DNA from: Amycolatopsis sp. 195334CR
Lineage (GTDB): Bacteria > Actinomycetota > Actinomycetes > Mycobacteriales > Pseudonocardiaceae
Direction: 5' to 3'
Length of the DNA stretch: 64,000 bases
NCBI RefSeq assembly: GCF_017309385.1
Contig: NZ_JAFJMJ010000001.1
Location: 1-64,000 of the forward strand
Part shown: piece by piece, positions 41,302-48,773 of the stretch
Layout of the letters: each line of letters begins with the position of its first letter
Position numbering within the stretch: the stretch's first letter is position 1
Program-made: the position numbers and the translations under genes
The notes under the pieces: model-generated
Seen by the model: only the letters and a program-made list of their open reading frames with translations
What the model was told of the DNA's origin: nothing
The model's database searches: none

Positions 41302-42198
41302 ATGACCTCACGTGTGCTGGTGCCCTGGGCTGATCTGGGCGAACTGCCCGCCGGACTGCGCGTGGAGGTCTACGACGGGGTGTCGGCGCCGCCCGCCGAC
41401 CTGTCCGACGTGGACTTCTACGTGCTGCCGTACGACCAGGGCGTGGAGCCGGTCCGGTTGATGGCGCGCATGCCCGCACTGCGGGCGGTGCAGACGCTGT
41501 CGGCCGGGGTGGACACGATCCTGCCGTTCCTGCCGGAGGGGGTGCTGCTGGCCAACGGTGCCGGGCTGCACGACCTGAGCGTGGCCGAGCACGCGCTGGC
41601 ACTGGTGCTCGCCGCGCAGCGGGACCTGCCGCGCTGGTTCCGCCAGCAGGGCGAGGGTTCCTGGGCGCGCGAGCACACGCGGTCGCTGGCGGACAGCCGG
41701 GTGCTGCTGCTGGGGTACGGCTCGATCGGCAAGGCGATCGAGCGGTTCCTGCACGCCGCGGAGGCGACCGTGGTGCCGGTGGCCAGCCGCGCGCGGGCGG
41801 GGGTGCACGGGGTGGACGAGCTGGCTTCGCTGTTGCCGGGTACGGACATCCTGATCTCCGTGCTGCCCGGTTCGCCCAGCACGCAGGGCCTGATCGGCGC
41901 GCGGGAACTGGCCCTGCTCCCGGACGACGCCCTGGTGGTCAACGTCGGCCGGGGCTCCACCATGGACACCGCGGCACTGACCACGGAAACCACCACGGGC
42001 CGCCTCCGGGCGGCGCTGGATGTGCTGGACCCGGAACCGCTGCCCAGTGACCATCCACTGTGGACCACTCCCGGCGTGATCATCACCCCGCACGTGGCGG
42101 GCGGCTCGGCTTCGTTCTACCCACGGGCGAAGGCCCTGATCTCCGCGCAACTGCACCGCTACGCCGCCGGGGAACCGCTGGCGCACCAAGTGACCTGA
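41302..42198 (+). CDS. D-isomer-specific 2-hydroxyacid dehydrogenase
   Basis: A 298-residue NAD(P)-dependent dehydrogenase of the D-2-hydroxyacid family. The nucleotide-binding motif is LLLGYGSIGKAIERF at about residues 134-148; the catalytic Arg is in VNVGRGSTMD, the Glu in LDPEPLPSDHPLW and the His in ITPHVAGG. Likely substrates are glyoxylate, hydroxypyruvate or similar 2-oxoacids. The ATG at 41302 is 15 bp after the VOC stop, so the gene may share the DNA-damage-type promoter. Confidence 0.9.
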   Translation: MTSRVLVPWADLGELPAGLRVEVYDGVSAPPADLSDVDFYVLPYDQGVEPVRLMARMPALRAVQTLSAGVDTILPFLPEGVLLANGAGLHDLSVAEHALALVLAAQRDLPRWFRQQGEGSWAREHTRSLADSRVLLLGYGSIGKAIERFLHAAEATVVPVASRARAGVHGVDELASLLPGTDILISVLPGSPSTQGLIGARELALLPDDALVVNVGRGSTMDTAALTTETTTGRLRAALDVLDPEPLPSDHPLWTTPGVIITPHVAGGSASFYPRAKALISAQLHRYAAGEPLAHQVT

Positions 42199-42340
42199 GC
42201 CCCGCCGCCTTCCCAACCCCTGCACAAGCCGAGCCCAGGACCGCCCCGGGGCCTGCCGAGCACAGGCAAAGCCGAACCCGGGAAACACACCGAACACCCC
42301 ACCCACACTCCCCCTTCCCACCCCGTCCCCAGCCAAAAAC

Positions 42341-42399
42341 ACGGCGGGGATGTTGTTGTCAAGGCATCTTTCCCGCCTTGACAACAACATCCCCGCCGT
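42341..42399. terminator. Long perfect hairpin between convergent genes
   Basis: Perfect 25-bp arms (starting ACGGCGGGGATGTTGTTG) with a 9-nt loop ATCTTTCCC, in the 237-bp gap between the dehydrogenase and the convergent GNAT gene. The rest of the gap is C-rich and has no coding signal. It probably acts as a bidirectional terminator. Confidence 0.85.
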
Positions 42400-42435
42400 C
42401 GTCACACTAAAAAACGGGGTGGGACCCCCCGAGAA

Positions 42436-43401
42436 TCACGCCGCTAGCACATACCCGTACCAGCTTTCCGTAGTCCGGAACCCGCACCGCTCATAGATCC
42501 CCACCGCCGAGTTCACGTTCTCCACGTCGACCCCCAGCGCCGCCCGTTCGTACCCCGCCGCCCGGGCTTCCACCAGCGTGTGCCCCAGCAGAGCCGTGGC
42601 CACGCCCTTGCCCCGCACCTCCGGCAAAGTGGCGACGTGCGAAACGTACAGCTCCCGCACCCCCGTCGCCTTGGCGTCGCTTTCGAAGAAATCGCTGAGC
42701 ACCATCGAGACCACGTCATCCCCGCGCAGCAACAGGAACGACAGCTCCGGCCGGAACGCCGCGCTCCCCGTGCACAGGTGCCGCCACGCTTCCGGGCTCT
42801 GCACCGAGCTGCCCCAGTGCTCGGCGAACGTGATGTTCCGCGTCTTCAGCACCGCGTCGAAGTACTCCTCCGCGTACGTGACCAGGCGGAACTCCGCAGG
42901 CAAAGCGAGCACCGGCGGCAGGGCGCCGAGATCCACCTTCATCTCGAGGAACGTGCGCGCGCGGTGGTAACCCGCCTTCTCCAGCTGGGCCGTGTACCAG
43001 AGCTGGTTCTGGTGCGCGTGCCCGTGGAACTCCAGCGGCGCCTCCGGGAACACCTTCAGGTGACGTTCCCGGCTCACCCGGTCGACCCACGCCAGGACGT
43101 ACGACCCGATGGCATCCGTGCGGAACTCCGGGTGCACGGTCGCCTCGAAGCGCATCTGGTGCACCGGATCGGCCCCGTCACGCACCCGGACCACGGCGTA
43201 GGCGACCAGCCGCTCGCCCACCCAGCCCGCCAGCGAACCGTGCTCCAGATCGACGTTCGGGCTGGTCAGGCTCTCGGTCACGTCCTGGGTGCTCTCGAAC
43301 TCGCCGGTCGGCTCGAGCTCGTTCGCCGCGCCGAGCAGGTCGGCGACCGCGGCCATGTCGGACAGGGTCAGCGGCCGCCAGGCCGGCTCGGTGCGCTCCA
43401 T
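42436..43401 (-). CDS. Tandem GNAT-domain acetyltransferase
   Basis: A 321-residue protein with two GNAT-like halves. The C-terminal half has the complete acetyl-CoA motif (VSHVATLPEVRGKGVATALLGHTL near residues 245-270) and the following NSAVGIYERCGF motif; the N-terminal half keeps a weaker copy around VHPEFRTDAIGSYVL. Mycothiol synthase (MshD) also has tandem GNAT domains, but I see no clear reason to prefer that assignment. Substrate unknown. The ATG at 43401 is the first start of the conserved region. Confidence 0.85.
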   Translation of the reverse strand: MERTEPAWRPLTLSDMAAVADLLGAANELEPTGEFESTQDVTESLTSPNVDLEHGSLAGWVGERLVAYAVVRVRDGADPVHQMRFEATVHPEFRTDAIGSYVLAWVDRVSRERHLKVFPEAPLEFHGHAHQNQLWYTAQLEKAGYHRARTFLEMKVDLGALPPVLALPAEFRLVTYAEEYFDAVLKTRNITFAEHWGSSVQSPEAWRHLCTGSAAFRPELSFLLLRGDDVVSMVLSDFFESDAKATGVRELYVSHVATLPEVRGKGVATALLGHTLVEARAAGYERAALGVDVENVNSAVGIYERCGFRTTESWYGYVLAA

Positions 43402-43468
43402 GTGACGCAGCCTAAGTCCGCCCAGGTCACCCGGCCCACCGATTTTCCGCGGCGGCTACCCTGCTGAC

Positions 43469-44212
43469 GTGCTGGTACTGCTCCCTCCCTCCGAGACCAA
43501 GGCGACCGGCGGGGACGGACCGCCGCTGGACCTGGACTCGCTGTCCTCCCCCGAGCTGAACCCGGTGCGCGCCAAGATCGCCGACGCGCTGGCCGAACTC
43601 GCCAAGGACGTTCCCGCCAGCCTCGCCGCGCTCGGCATCTCCGAGCGCCAGGCCGAGGAGGTCGAGCGCAACGCGGAGCTGTGGACCTCCCCCACCCTGC
43701 CCGCGCTCCGGCGCTACACCGGCGTGCTCTACGACGCCCTCGACATCACCAGCTTCAAGAAGGCCGAGCTGGCCAGGGCGAACGAGCGGCTGGCGGTGGC
43801 GTCGGCGCTGTTCGGCATCGCCCGCGCCACCGACCGCATCCCCGCCTACCGCCTCTCCGCCGGGAGCACGCTGCCCGCGCTGGGCGGCCTCCGGCCGTTG
43901 TGGCGCCCGGCGCTGGAGCCGGTGTTCGCCGGGATCGACGGCCTGGTCGTCGACCTGCGTTCCGGCGGTTACGCCGCACTCGCGCGGATCCCCGGTTCGG
44001 TGACCGTGCGCGTGGTGACCGAGGACGCCCGAGGGCAGCGCAAGACGGTCAGCCACTTCAACAAGGCCTACAAGGGAAAGCTCGCCGCGGTACTGGCCGC
44101 CACCGGCCGCGCTCCCTCCACAGTGGACGGATTGGTCAAGGTGGCCGCCAAGGCCGGGCTCACCGTGGAACGCACCGGCGAGCACGAGCTGGAGATGCTC
44201 ACCGGCGAATGA
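43469..44212 (+). CDS. yaaA: Peroxide stress protein YaaA (DUF328)
   Basis: A 247-residue DUF328 protein. The N-terminal LVLLPPSETKATGG motif and the ADRIPAYRLSAG-type centre are typical, as are the HFNKAYKGKLAAVLA and VDGLVKVAAKAGLTVERT segments. In E. coli YaaA is induced by OxyR and limits free iron and oxidative damage to DNA. The GTG at 43469 lies 7 nt behind a TACCCT hexamer, so the mRNA may be leaderless. The 3' end overlaps the convergent flavoprotein gene by 14 bp. Confidence 0.9.
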   Translation: MLVLLPPSETKATGGDGPPLDLDSLSSPELNPVRAKIADALAELAKDVPASLAALGISERQAEEVERNAELWTSPTLPALRRYTGVLYDALDITSFKKAELARANERLAVASALFGIARATDRIPAYRLSAGSTLPALGGLRPLWRPALEPVFAGIDGLVVDLRSGGYAALARIPGSVTVRVVTEDARGQRKTVSHFNKAYKGKLAAVLAATGRAPSTVDGLVKVAAKAGLTVERTGEHELEMLTGE

Positions 44213-45308
44213 GCCGGTCCGGGTGGTAGGCCGCCAGGTCGTCGACCGGTGAACCGAGCAGCCGCGCGGCGATCACGTGCCCCGAGTACGGCGCCAGGGT
44301 CAGCCCCGCCGGACCGTAACCGGTGACGATCATCAGCTCGGGGTGGCCCTCCGGGCTGCCGAGCACGGGCAGGCCGTCCGGTGCCGCCGGGCGGAAGCCG
44401 ATCCGGGTCTCCAGCAGCGTCGCGTCGGCGAGCCCCGGCGCGACGGCCAGCGCGTTGTCCAGCACCTCCCGCTGTCCCGCCGCGGTGACCCGGTAGTCGA
44501 ACCCGGAACCGGTCTCCCTGGTCGCACCGACCACCACACGGGAACCGGGGAACGCCAGCAGGTAGTGGCTCGAGATCGGCAGCACCACCGGCCACGCGTC
44601 GGTCGGCGTGCCCGGCAGTTCGAGGTGGCTGATCTGGCCGCGCTGCGGTTCGATGCCGAGCCGGAGGTTCACCGGCGCCAGCAGTTCGTCGGTCCACGCG
44701 CCGGCGGCGACCACCACGGCGTCGGCGGAAACCACCTCGTCGCCGATGCGCGCGCCGGTCACCTTGCCCCCGTCGACGAGCAGCTCCGCGTTCCCGGAAA
44801 TTGACCGCACGCCTCGCGTCCCCGCCGCGCCGAGCAGTGCCGCACGCAGGTGCCGTCCGTCGACGCGACCGCCGCCGGAGATGTGCACCGCGCCGAGTTC
44901 CGGTGCCAGCGCGGGGAAGTACGCCCTGGCGTCGACGGGATCGAGGCGCTGCACCTCACCGACACCCGGTGCCGTGGCCGCGCGCTCGGTGAGGCGCTTC
45001 TCCGCGGCGTCCAGCTCACCGGTGTCCTCGGAGACCACCATCGAACCGACGATCTCGAACGACGAATCCTCGCGGCCGTCCTCGGCGAGCTGCTCGACGA
45101 GGGTCGGGTAGAACGCCGCCGCCCGCGCGGCCAGGTGGTACTCCGCGTCGCTGCGGCGGGAAGTCCACGGCGAAACGATGCCCGCGCCCGCCGAGGTGGC
45201 GACCCCTTCGTGGTCGTGGCCCGCGAGCACCACTTCGGCACCGCGGCGGGCGAGCTGATAGGCCGTCGAAGCCCCGGCGATGCCGGAGCCGATCACGAGG
45301 ACACGCAT
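44199..45308 (-). CDS. FAD-dependent oxidoreductase, DAO (D-amino acid/glycine oxidase) family
   Basis: A 369-residue flavoprotein. The FAD motif VLVIGSGIAGASTAYQLARRGAEV is at the N-terminus, and the AGIVSPW, GIEPQRGQISHL and VVVGATRETGSGFDYR segments plus the C-terminal VTGYGPAGLTLAPYSG are characteristic of the DAO family. Substrates include D-amino acids, glycine and sarcosine; the exact one is open. The ATG at 45308 begins the FAD strand; GTG 45317 is in frame just upstream. It is followed across a 40-bp gap by a phytoene-desaturase-like gene on the same strand. Confidence 0.88.
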   Translation of the reverse strand: MRVLVIGSGIAGASTAYQLARRGAEVVLAGHDHEGVATSAGAGIVSPWTSRRSDAEYHLAARAAAFYPTLVEQLAEDGREDSSFEIVGSMVVSEDTGELDAAEKRLTERAATAPGVGEVQRLDPVDARAYFPALAPELGAVHISGGGRVDGRHLRAALLGAAGTRGVRSISGNAELLVDGGKVTGARIGDEVVSADAVVVAAGAWTDELLAPVNLRLGIEPQRGQISHLELPGTPTDAWPVVLPISSHYLLAFPGSRVVVGATRETGSGFDYRVTAAGQREVLDNALAVAPGLADATLLETRIGFRPAAPDGLPVLGSPEGHPELMIVTGYGPAGLTLAPYSGHVIAARLLGSPVDDLAAYHPDRLIRR

Positions 45309-45348
45309 GATCCCCACCCTGGGGCACGGCCTCGGCGCGAAACAACCC

Positions 45349-46872
45349 TTACCGGCCGAGCACCGCCATAGCCGCGTTGTGGCCGGGAATTCCGCTCACC
45401 CCGCCACCGCGCACGGCACCGGCCCCGCACACCAGGATCCGCTCGTGGTGCGTCTCCACGCCCCAGCGCCCGGTGCCCTCGGTCGCGTACGGCCACGACA
45501 GGTCGCGGTGGAAGATGTGCCCGCCGGGCAGGCCCAGCTCGGCCTCCAGGTCGAGCGGCGTCTTCGCCTCGACGCACGGGTTGCCGTGCGAGTCCCGCCA
45601 GAGGCAGTCCTCGATCGGTTCGGCGAGCACGCTGTTCAGCGACGCGAGCGTCGCCGTCAACGCCGCTTCCCGCGCCTTGTCGTTGTCCTCGCGGAACAAT
45701 CGCGCGGGCATGTGCAGGCCGAACAGCGTGAGCGTCTGCGCACCGGCCGCGCGTTCGGCCGGGCCGAGGATCGACGGATCGGTCAGCGAATGGCAGTAGA
45801 TCTCGCACGGCGGCAGCGACGGGATGCGGCCCGCGTCGGCCTCGGCGTGCGCGGTCGCGAGCTGCCGGTAGTCCTCGTTGACGTGGAACGTGCCGCCGAA
45901 CGCCTCGTGCGCGGCGACCCCGTCGTCCCGCAGGCGCGGCAGCCTGGTCAGCACCATGTTGACCTTGAGCTGCGCGCCTTCCGGTGCCTCGGGCGGCTCC
46001 TCGCCGAGCAGCCGTGCCAGCGTGGGCGCGGCGAGGTTCGCCAGCACGTGACCGCCGTGCACGACGTGCTCGGCATCGCCGTGGCAGTAGCGGACCTCCC
46101 CGTCGGGCTGGATGGCGAGCACCTCGGCGTCGGCCAGCAGCTCGGCCCCGGCCGCGCGGGCGGTGTCCGCGAGCGCGCCGGTCACCGCGCCCATGCCGCC
46201 GACCGGCACGTCCCAGTCGCCCGTGCCGTTGCCGATCACGTGGTAGAGCAGGCAGCGGTTCTGCCGCAGCAACGGGTCCTCGGCGGCGGCGAACGTGCCG
46301 ATCAGCGCGTCGGTCAGCACCACCCCGCGCACGGTGTCGTCGGTGAACGCGGTTTCCAGCGTTTCCGCCAGCGGCCGCTCGAACAACGCGCGCCACGCCT
46401 CGTCGTCGGCCACCCGCGCGCGTAGTTCGTCCTTTGTGGGCAGTGGCTCGGTGAGCGTGTCGAAGGTGCGCTCGGCGACGCGCCCGGTCATCGCGTAGAA
46501 CCGCTGCCACGCCTCGAAATCCGCCGAACCACCGGTGATCGCGGCGAAGGAGGCGGCGGTGCGCGCGGTGTCCCCGGTGTCCACCAGCAGGCCGCCGGAA
46601 CCGGCCGGGGTGTAGGAGGACATCCGGCGGCGGCGCAGGTCCACCGGCAGTCCGAGATCGGCGATGACGCGCCGCGGCAACAGGCTGACCAGGTACGAAT
46701 ACCGCGACAACCGCACGTCCACCCCGTCGAACGCGCGGAACGAGACCGCCGCCCCGCCCAGTTCGGCCCGGCGCTCCAGCAGCAGCACCGACCGGCCCGC
46801 CCCGGCCAGGTAGGCGGCCGCGACCAGCCCGTTGTGCCCGCCGCCGGCGATCACCACGTCGTAGGTCGTCAC
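45349..46872 (-). CDS. Phytoene desaturase-like FAD/NAD(P) oxidoreductase
   Basis: A 507-residue flavoprotein of the phytoene dehydrogenase/PYROXD2-like group. It has the dinucleotide motif VVIAGGGHNGLVAAAYLAGAGRSVLLLE at the N-terminus and the C-terminal GAGAVRGGGVSGIPGHNAAMA motif. Carotenoid genes are absent nearby, so a carotenoid role is not supported; the PYROXD2-like branch acts on unknown substrates. The GTG at 46872 overlaps the upstream cupin gene stop (GTGA), so both are translated together. Confidence 0.87.
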   Translation of the reverse strand: MTTYDVVIAGGGHNGLVAAAYLAGAGRSVLLLERRAELGGAAVSFRAFDGVDVRLSRYSYLVSLLPRRVIADLGLPVDLRRRRMSSYTPAGSGGLLVDTGDTARTAASFAAITGGSADFEAWQRFYAMTGRVAERTFDTLTEPLPTKDELRARVADDEAWRALFERPLAETLETAFTDDTVRGVVLTDALIGTFAAAEDPLLRQNRCLLYHVIGNGTGDWDVPVGGMGAVTGALADTARAAGAELLADAEVLAIQPDGEVRYCHGDAEHVVHGGHVLANLAAPTLARLLGEEPPEAPEGAQLKVNMVLTRLPRLRDDGVAAHEAFGGTFHVNEDYRQLATAHAEADAGRIPSLPPCEIYCHSLTDPSILGPAERAAGAQTLTLFGLHMPARLFREDNDKAREAALTATLASLNSVLAEPIEDCLWRDSHGNPCVEAKTPLDLEAELGLPGGHIFHRDLSWPYATEGTGRWGVETHHERILVCGAGAVRGGGVSGIPGHNAAMAVLGR

Positions 46873-47273
46873 GCGCGTTCCTCCACTTCCCACGGGCCTT
46901 CGGCGACCCGTGCCTCGTCCTCGCTCGCCAGCGGCCACGGCGGCGCGGTCACCGCCACCGCCCGCAACCCGGCCCCGGTGGCCCGGAACTGGAACACCGT
47001 GCCGAGCGGGATGCTCAGGCAGGTGCCCTCGCGCAGGTGCACGATCTCCTCGCGCTCGCCCTGCCGCCGCCACATCCGCCCCTCCCCCGCGACGACGTAC
47101 CAGATCTCCTGCACCGTCGCGTGCGAGACGGCGTGCGAAACCTGGTTCGGCGCGAGTTCGAAGTGCGCGAAGCTGCCGACGCCGGGCAATCGGAGCAACG
47201 GGCGCACGGCGGAACCGTCCGGCGCGACGACTTCCTCCGCGTCGGCCAGGTCGAACGTGGCGAAATCGGCCAT
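46869..47273 (-). CDS. Cupin-domain protein
   Basis: A 134-residue single-domain cupin. The two conserved motifs are seen: HFELAPNQVSHAVSHATVQEIWYVVAGEG with metal-binding His and Glu, and IPLGTVFQFRATG. It is a soluble beta-barrel protein that probably binds a metal ion. The ATG at 47273 starts the conserved sequence MADFATFDL. Its stop overlaps the next flavoprotein start by 4 bp, so the cupin may act on the same metabolite or stabilise it (inference). Confidence 0.85.
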   Translation of the reverse strand: MADFATFDLADAEEVVAPDGSAVRPLLRLPGVGSFAHFELAPNQVSHAVSHATVQEIWYVVAGEGRMWRRQGEREEIVHLREGTCLSIPLGTVFQFRATGAGLRAVAVTAPPWPLASEDEARVAEGPWEVEERA

Positions 47274-47492
47274 GCGACCACTCTGGCAGTTAATTCGGTT
47301 GCGCGGATCCGGCGAAAGCCGCGAAGATCGTGCCCGTCGACTGACGAGCCGGTTTCCGGCGGACCGCGAGGAGGTGCCCTGTGGCGAGGACTGTCCTGGG
47401 CTTGCCCTGCGCCCATTCCGCCGCCCTGACCGGCTGACGCACGCGCGTCCACCAGCGCCGGCGGGGCACCTTCCCTCTTCAGGAGCCCACGA

Positions 47493-47738
47493 GTGCGCGA
47501 GCACGACATCGATTTCGACCAGCTCGAGAACACCCCGGCACGCCGCAAGAGCCGCCGTGCCCGCTTCGACGACGAACCCGAACCGAGCCGCCGCGGGCGG
47601 CTCACCGAGGAAGAGCGCGTCCGGCTCGCCCACCAGCGTGCCGACGCGTACACCGAAACCGCGATCCCCGGCGGCGGCGACCGCTGGTCCACCTGGGGTG
47701 ACGGTGAGCAGGGCCCGCACCCGCGGCCAGCTGGGTGA
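47493..47738 (+). CDS. RIO kinase, N-terminal fragment before a frameshift
   Basis: An 81-residue open frame from GTG 47493 with an AGGAG ribosome-binding site 7 nt upstream. Its sequence (MREHDIDFDQLENTPARRKSR, then RRGRLTEEERVRLAHQRAD and GDRWSTWGD) is the N-terminal extension usually joined to actinobacterial RIO kinases. It ends at TGA 47736-47738, while the kinase domain continues in another frame. The junction falls inside a perfect 36-bp palindrome. Together the two frames make one complete-length kinase. Either the gene is truly split or the base sequence there has an error. Confidence 0.8.
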   Translation: MREHDIDFDQLENTPARRKSRRARFDDEPEPSRRGRLTEEERVRLAHQRADAYTETAIPGGGDRWSTWGDGEQGPHPRPAG

Positions 47739-47756
47739 TCACCCAGCTGGCCGCGG
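47721..47756. repeat. Perfect 36-bp palindrome at the frameshift
   Basis: Two 18-bp arms (CCGCGGCCAGCTGGGTGA and its complement) meet without any spacer; the axis is between 47738 and 47739. The palindrome covers the last codons of the first frame and the first codons of the second. Confidence 0.9.
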
Positions 47757-48445
47757 TGGACACCGAACTGGGCGTGCTCAAGACCGGCAAGGAGGCCGAT
47801 GTCCACCTAGTACGGCGAGGCCTGCCCGACGGACCGCAGTCCCTGCTGGCCGCCAAGCGCTACCGCAGCAACGAACACCGGATGTTCCACCGCGACGCCG
47901 GGTACCTCGAAGGCCGCCGGATGCGGCGTTCGCGGGAGATGCGGGCGATCGAGACCCGCACCGCCTTCGGCCGCAACCTGATCGCCGAGCAGTGGGCGGT
48001 GGCCGAGTTCGCCGCGCTGTCCCGGCTCTGGGGCGCCGGCGTGCCGGTGCCGTACCCGGTTCAGCGCAGCGGGACCGAGTTGCTGCTGGAGTTCATCGGC
48101 GACGAGGACGGCACGGCCGCACCCCGGCTGGCGCAGGTGCGCACGGACGAGGACGGCCTGCGCGACCTCTGGTACCAGCTGGTGTCCGCACTGGAGACGA
48201 TGGCGACGCACGGCCTCGCGCACGGCGACCTCTCCGCGTACAACCTGATGGTCGACGACGGCCGGCTGGTGCTGATCGACCTGCCGCAGGTGGTGGACAT
48301 CGTGGCCAATCCGCGCGGCCTGGAGTTCCTGGCCAGGGACGTGCGCAACGTGGCGAACTGGTTCGCCGGGCAAGGCCTGCCGCCGGACGTGCTCGACCCG
48401 GAGTCGCTGGTGGACGAACTGCGCCAGGCGGCCGGGCTGCCCTGA
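47735..48445 (+). CDS. RIO-type serine/threonine protein kinase, catalytic part
   Basis: A 236-residue frame from GTG 47735, which overlaps the preceding TGA (GTGA). It has the RIO1-like ATP-binding segment LGVLKTGKEADVHLV, the Lys in LLAAKRYR, the catalytic loop HGDLSAYNLMV and the metal-binding LIDLPQVVD. RIO proteins are atypical kinases with an ATPase role in ribosome assembly in eukaryotes; the bacterial role is unclear. The N-terminal part is in another frame upstream. A hairpin begins 11 bp after the stop. Confidence 0.85.
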   Translation: MITQLAAVDTELGVLKTGKEADVHLVRRGLPDGPQSLLAAKRYRSNEHRMFHRDAGYLEGRRMRRSREMRAIETRTAFGRNLIAEQWAVAEFAALSRLWGAGVPVPYPVQRSGTELLLEFIGDEDGTAAPRLAQVRTDEDGLRDLWYQLVSALETMATHGLAHGDLSAYNLMVDDGRLVLIDLPQVVDIVANPRGLEFLARDVRNVANWFAGQGLPPDVLDPESLVDELRQAAGLP

Positions 48446-48455
48446 TCGGGGGGAG

Positions 48456-48485
48456 GCGGGAAGGTGAGTCCGCTCACCTTCCCGC
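48456..48485. terminator. Hairpin after the RIO kinase gene
   Basis: GCGGGAAGGTGAG-TCCG-CTCACCTTCCCGC: 13-bp perfect arms and a 4-nt loop. No T run follows (GTTAC). It probably ends the RIO kinase transcript. Confidence 0.75.
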
Positions 48486-48773
48486 GTTACCCCGATGGGG
48501 CGTTGCCCACAGTTCCCGCCTCGGCTTCGCAGGCGGAAAGGCTCTCCGGTATTCTGTAACGAGACCGCAACCGGCGGCGTGGATGAGTGGTGTCCGTCGC
48601 CTCCAAGGGCCAAAAACCGTACGGCCCCGCGGTATCCATCAAGCGGCGCGCGGTGTTGCAGAACACGGCGTGCCGGGTATGTCCCTGAGAAAGCCCACCG
48701 CAACACCACCTTGTCCTGCCTGCGTGCGGACAACCGGGCCTCCCTTGCGACGTGCCACGTCCGAGAGGCATTT
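48486..48773 (+). promoter_or_regulatory. Long untranslated leader of the DEAD-box helicase gene
   Basis: No gene in this stretch. TTCGCA at 48526 and TATTCT at 48550-48555, with an 18-bp spacer, form a plausible promoter, which would leave a leader of about 210 nt. A CCGCCT/AGGCGG stem lies within the promoter region. Long structured leaders are common in cold-induced DEAD-box helicase genes. Confidence 0.45.

Noticed and set aside
12419..42399. Repeated palindromes considered as CRISPR or an integron-like array
   Set aside because: They are kilobases apart with no regular spacers, no cas or integrase gene, and each folds on itself.
42436..43401. Tandem GNAT protein considered as mycothiol synthase MshD
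   Set aside because: The two-domain layout fits, but no specific MshD motif could be confirmed by eye.
45349..46872. Phytoene-desaturase-like gene considered as part of a carotenoid cluster
   Set aside because: No crtB, crtE or cyclase genes are adjacent, and the neighbours are a cupin and a DAO-type oxidase.
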